Shown here piece after piece: positions 62,655 to 64,000 of a stretch of DNA of 64,000 nt. Both the position numbers and the translations under genes were made by a program. Position 1 is the first letter of the stretch. Each line of letters starts with the position of its first letter. The stretch is from Lysobacteraceae bacterium PS02065 (GTDB lineage: Bacteria; Pseudomonadota; Gammaproteobacteria; Xanthomonadales; Rhodanobacteraceae): positions 1 to 64,000 of the forward strand of contig JASCPI010000011.1 in NCBI GenBank assembly GCA_029959555.1, written 5' to 3'. The notes under the pieces were generated by a model that was not told where the DNA came from, did no database searches, and was given only the letters and a program-made list of their open reading frames with translations.

Positions 62655-63209
62655 ATGCTCCCCGCAGTCACCGCTGCCCCCGCGCAGCTCATCCCGATCG
62701 ACGTCCGCCCGCTCGACGGCGAGGACGTCCAGACCGTCGATGCCAGAACGCTTCACGAGTTCCTGTGCGTCGGCAAGGCGTTCGGCGCTTGGCTCGTCGA
62801 GCGCATCGACAAGTTCGGCTTCGTCGAGAACGTCGACTATGTGCTGGCCGAAACTTGCTTTCCGAAAATGGAAAGCAAGATGCACGGCGGCCACAACCGC
62901 CGCGACTACGCGCTCTCGCTCTCGATGGCGAAGGAGCTGGCGATGGTCGAGCGCACGCCGCAGGGCAAGGCCGCCCGGCTGTACTTCATCGCGTGCGAGC
63001 GGCGCCTGAAGGCCGTCGTCGCGGCGCCCCCGCAGCCGGCCATGCCCGACCTGTCGAACCCCGCAGTCCTCCTGCCGCTGCTCACGCAGTACGCCGAGAA
63101 GACCCTCGCGCTGGAGAAGACGGTCGCCGCACAGGCGCCCGTGGTCTTCGCCAACGATGGCGGAATGGCTACAGTTGTCGAACTTGGATGCCAGAAACGG
63201 GGGGAATGA
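62655..63209 (+). CDS. AntA/AntB-type phage antirepressor, C-terminally truncated
   Basis: The 184-residue protein has the AntA/AntB domain (about 22-120): VDARTLHEFLCVGKAF, LVERIDKFGFVENVDY, RRDYALSLSMAKELAM and ARLYFIACERRLK. Phage antirepressors of this type usually carry a second C-terminal ANT/KilAC domain. Here the frame stops after LEKTVAAQAPVVFANDG, so that domain is missing, and base composition drops right after. In phages these proteins switch lysogenic repression off. The start ATG 62655 has no strong ribosome-binding site. Confidence 0.82.
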   Translation: MLPAVTAAPAQLIPIDVRPLDGEDVQTVDARTLHEFLCVGKAFGAWLVERIDKFGFVENVDYVLAETCFPKMESKMHGGHNRRDYALSLSMAKELAMVERTPQGKAARLYFIACERRLKAVVAAPPQPAMPDLSNPAVLLPLLTQYAEKTLALEKTVAAQAPVVFANDGGMATVVELGCQKRGE

Positions 63210-63210
63210 T

Positions 63211-63630
63211 ATGGACCAGAGTGCGGTCGAAGGTAACGTTGAAGATGTCGATAGAGAAGCAATCGAGAAGCTTATAGGCCGTCTTCGCGACGCAAGCTTG
63301 GCACTTGTTAAGTTCGACGGACTTGCTATAGCAGCAATGGCGACCTTGGTCAGCGTGCTCAAGCTGGAACAAAAGCAGGCGCTTGATGTCGCCGTGAGTT
63401 ACATATGGATCATACAAGGGCTTGGTTTTCTGTTGGCTAGCTCGATCGTAGTGTGGGGCGGGTACGTCGTAATGGATACCGAGAAGCAGAACTCAAAGCA
63501 GCTTTCACGCGGCGTCTTTTTGGCAAAGGCTTTGTTCATGGCATTGGTGATGGCCCACACTGGGGGCATGGCTTACACACTTGGCACCATCACCGCGAAG
63601 ATGGTGTGCTGTAAGAACATCGATAGTTAG
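63211..63630 (+). CDS. AT-richer small membrane protein of unknown function
   Basis: This 139-residue protein starts at ATG 63211, one base after the antirepressor stop, with GGGGGG about 7 bases upstream. Two membrane segments (about 66-90 and 105-130) follow an acidic cytoplasmic region (SAVEGNVEDVDREAIEKL). The codons use A and T far more than neighbours, a sign of separate origin. I recognise no family. Phage exclusion or stress proteins are often of this size, but there is no direct evidence. Confidence 0.75.
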   Translation: MDQSAVEGNVEDVDREAIEKLIGRLRDASLALVKFDGLAIAAMATLVSVLKLEQKQALDVAVSYIWIIQGLGFLLASSIVVWGGYVVMDTEKQNSKQLSRGVFLAKALFMALVMAHTGGMAYTLGTITAKMVCCKNIDS

Positions 63631-63768
63631 ACCCTTGCTCCGCTCGTCTCACGAGCGACCGCCGCGGCCGTCCACGGGGGCAGCGAAGCATTGCCCCTCG
63701 CATTGAGCGCGGCGGCGACCTCACGGAGCGACGTGCAGCCTGCGGGCGTGAACCCGCGCGGCCGGTGC

Positions 63769-64000
63769 TCATGCCGCCAGCATGTACCGCTTCACGGTCG
63801 ACGTGGACAGCCCGAAGTGCGCAGCGGTCGTGGCGATGCTCGCGGCGTTCGCCTTGCGCCACGCGATGACCTCCGAGGCGTCGCTGGCGCGGGGACGGCC
63901 GAGACTCACCTTGCCCTTGTGTGTCCTGCCGGTCGCCGCGAGGGCCGCACGAGCGGCGTCACGGCCGGCCTCGCACCGCTCGGCGATCCGTCGGCGCTCC
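63769..64000 (-). CDS. C-terminal part of a probable serine recombinase (5' end outside window)
   Basis: On the minus strand an uninterrupted frame enters from base 64000 and stops at 63769-63771. It encodes ERRRIAERCEAGRDAARAAL, then GKVSLGRPRASDA and a helix-turn-helix ending FGLSTSTVKRYMLAA. The GRP-R box followed by a small HTH is the C-terminus of resolvases/invertases. The catalytic domain would lie outside the window. It has no start codon inside the window. Confidence 0.68.
   Translation of the reverse strand, partial: ERRRIAERCEAGRDAARAALAATGRTHKGKVSLGRPRASDASEVIAWRKANAASIATTAAHFGLSTSTVKRYMLAA

Larger units (their letters stand above)
59498..64000. mobile_element. Left part of an element integrated at tRNA-Thr
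   Basis: The region starts at the 3' end of tRNA-Thr and contains an integrase, hairpin- and repeat-rich low-GC DNA, small orphan genes, an antirepressor and a recombinase tail. Local base composition differs from the chromosome. The right end is outside the window, so size and type (prophage remnant, genomic island or satellite) cannot be told. Confidence 0.75.

Noticed and set aside
59498..64000. Search for a second copy of the tRNA-Thr 3' end as the right attachment site
   Set aside because: None seen by eye in this stretch; the right end is probably outside the window.

Overview
This window is high-GC bacterial chromosome with housekeeping genes packed on both strands. Gene content and order point to a gammaproteobacterium of the Xanthomonadales/Lysobacterales type. 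The evidence is a run of cutA-dsbD-tlpA, aroQ-accB-accC, prmA-DUF3426-fis-purH-purD, the ftsE-ftsX-rpoH group, plsY-birA-coaX-SPOR, ErpA, a Bfd/Bfr pair, and tRNA genes with an encoded CCA. I cannot name the genus from the sequence.

Layout. 1-3.7 kb: two FHA proteins and a STAS protein, convergent with an FHA-GAF-PP2C phosphatase; this looks like a phospho-signalling (partner-switching) module. 3.9-6.7 kb: phasin, QueD, tRNA-Met, RppH, Bfd and an unusual bacterioferritin. 6.8-9 kb: an RTX-repeat protein with a zinc-peptidase (M91-like) domain and a secreted protein of unknown function. 9-14 kb: a hybrid histidine kinase and a degenerate REC/GGDEF/EAL protein that overlap. 14-22.3 kb: HemJ, DUF6776, bactofilin, ErpA, NudC, AmpE-like, an LplT/PlsC fusion, a secreted TPR protein and an RsbW-like ATPase. 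22.3-38.6 kb: the purine/acetyl-CoA carboxylase/Dsb block. It contains two insertions: a 2OG-oxygenase with a frameshifted GtrII gene, and an MglA-like GTPase with Roadblock domains.

38.7-52.9 kb: a secreted endonuclease I, rpoH with a perfect CIRCE operator upstream, ung, a double receiver protein, ftsX/ftsE, a GspF-like gene, a UbiA-family gene, a large C25 (gingipain-type) peptidase, a TPR-sulfotransferase and a small secreted protein. 52.9-59.4 kb: MtfA, a small secreted protein, and a tight operon of a FakA-FakB fusion, PlsY, BirA, CoaX and a SPOR protein. The fusion should make acyl-phosphate and PlsY should use it, so the first two genes plausibly act in series in exogenous fatty-acid use.

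59.4-64 kb: tRNA-Thr(TGT), followed 84 bp later by a tyrosine integrase and accessory DNA that runs off the right edge. This region holds a low-GC island with repeated GTGGTC motifs and hairpins, a candidate structured small RNA with its own terminator, a small orphan gene, a truncated AntA/AntB antirepressor with operator-like palindromes, an AT-richer membrane-protein gene, and the tail of a probable serine recombinase. It is the left end of an integrated genetic element.

The most notable observations are the CIRCE-controlled rpoH, the single-chain FakA-FakB next to plsY, a bacterioferritin that keeps its haem methionine but has lost four of six ferroxidase ligands, a DsbD with two N-terminal alpha domains, and the structured RNA in the integrated element.
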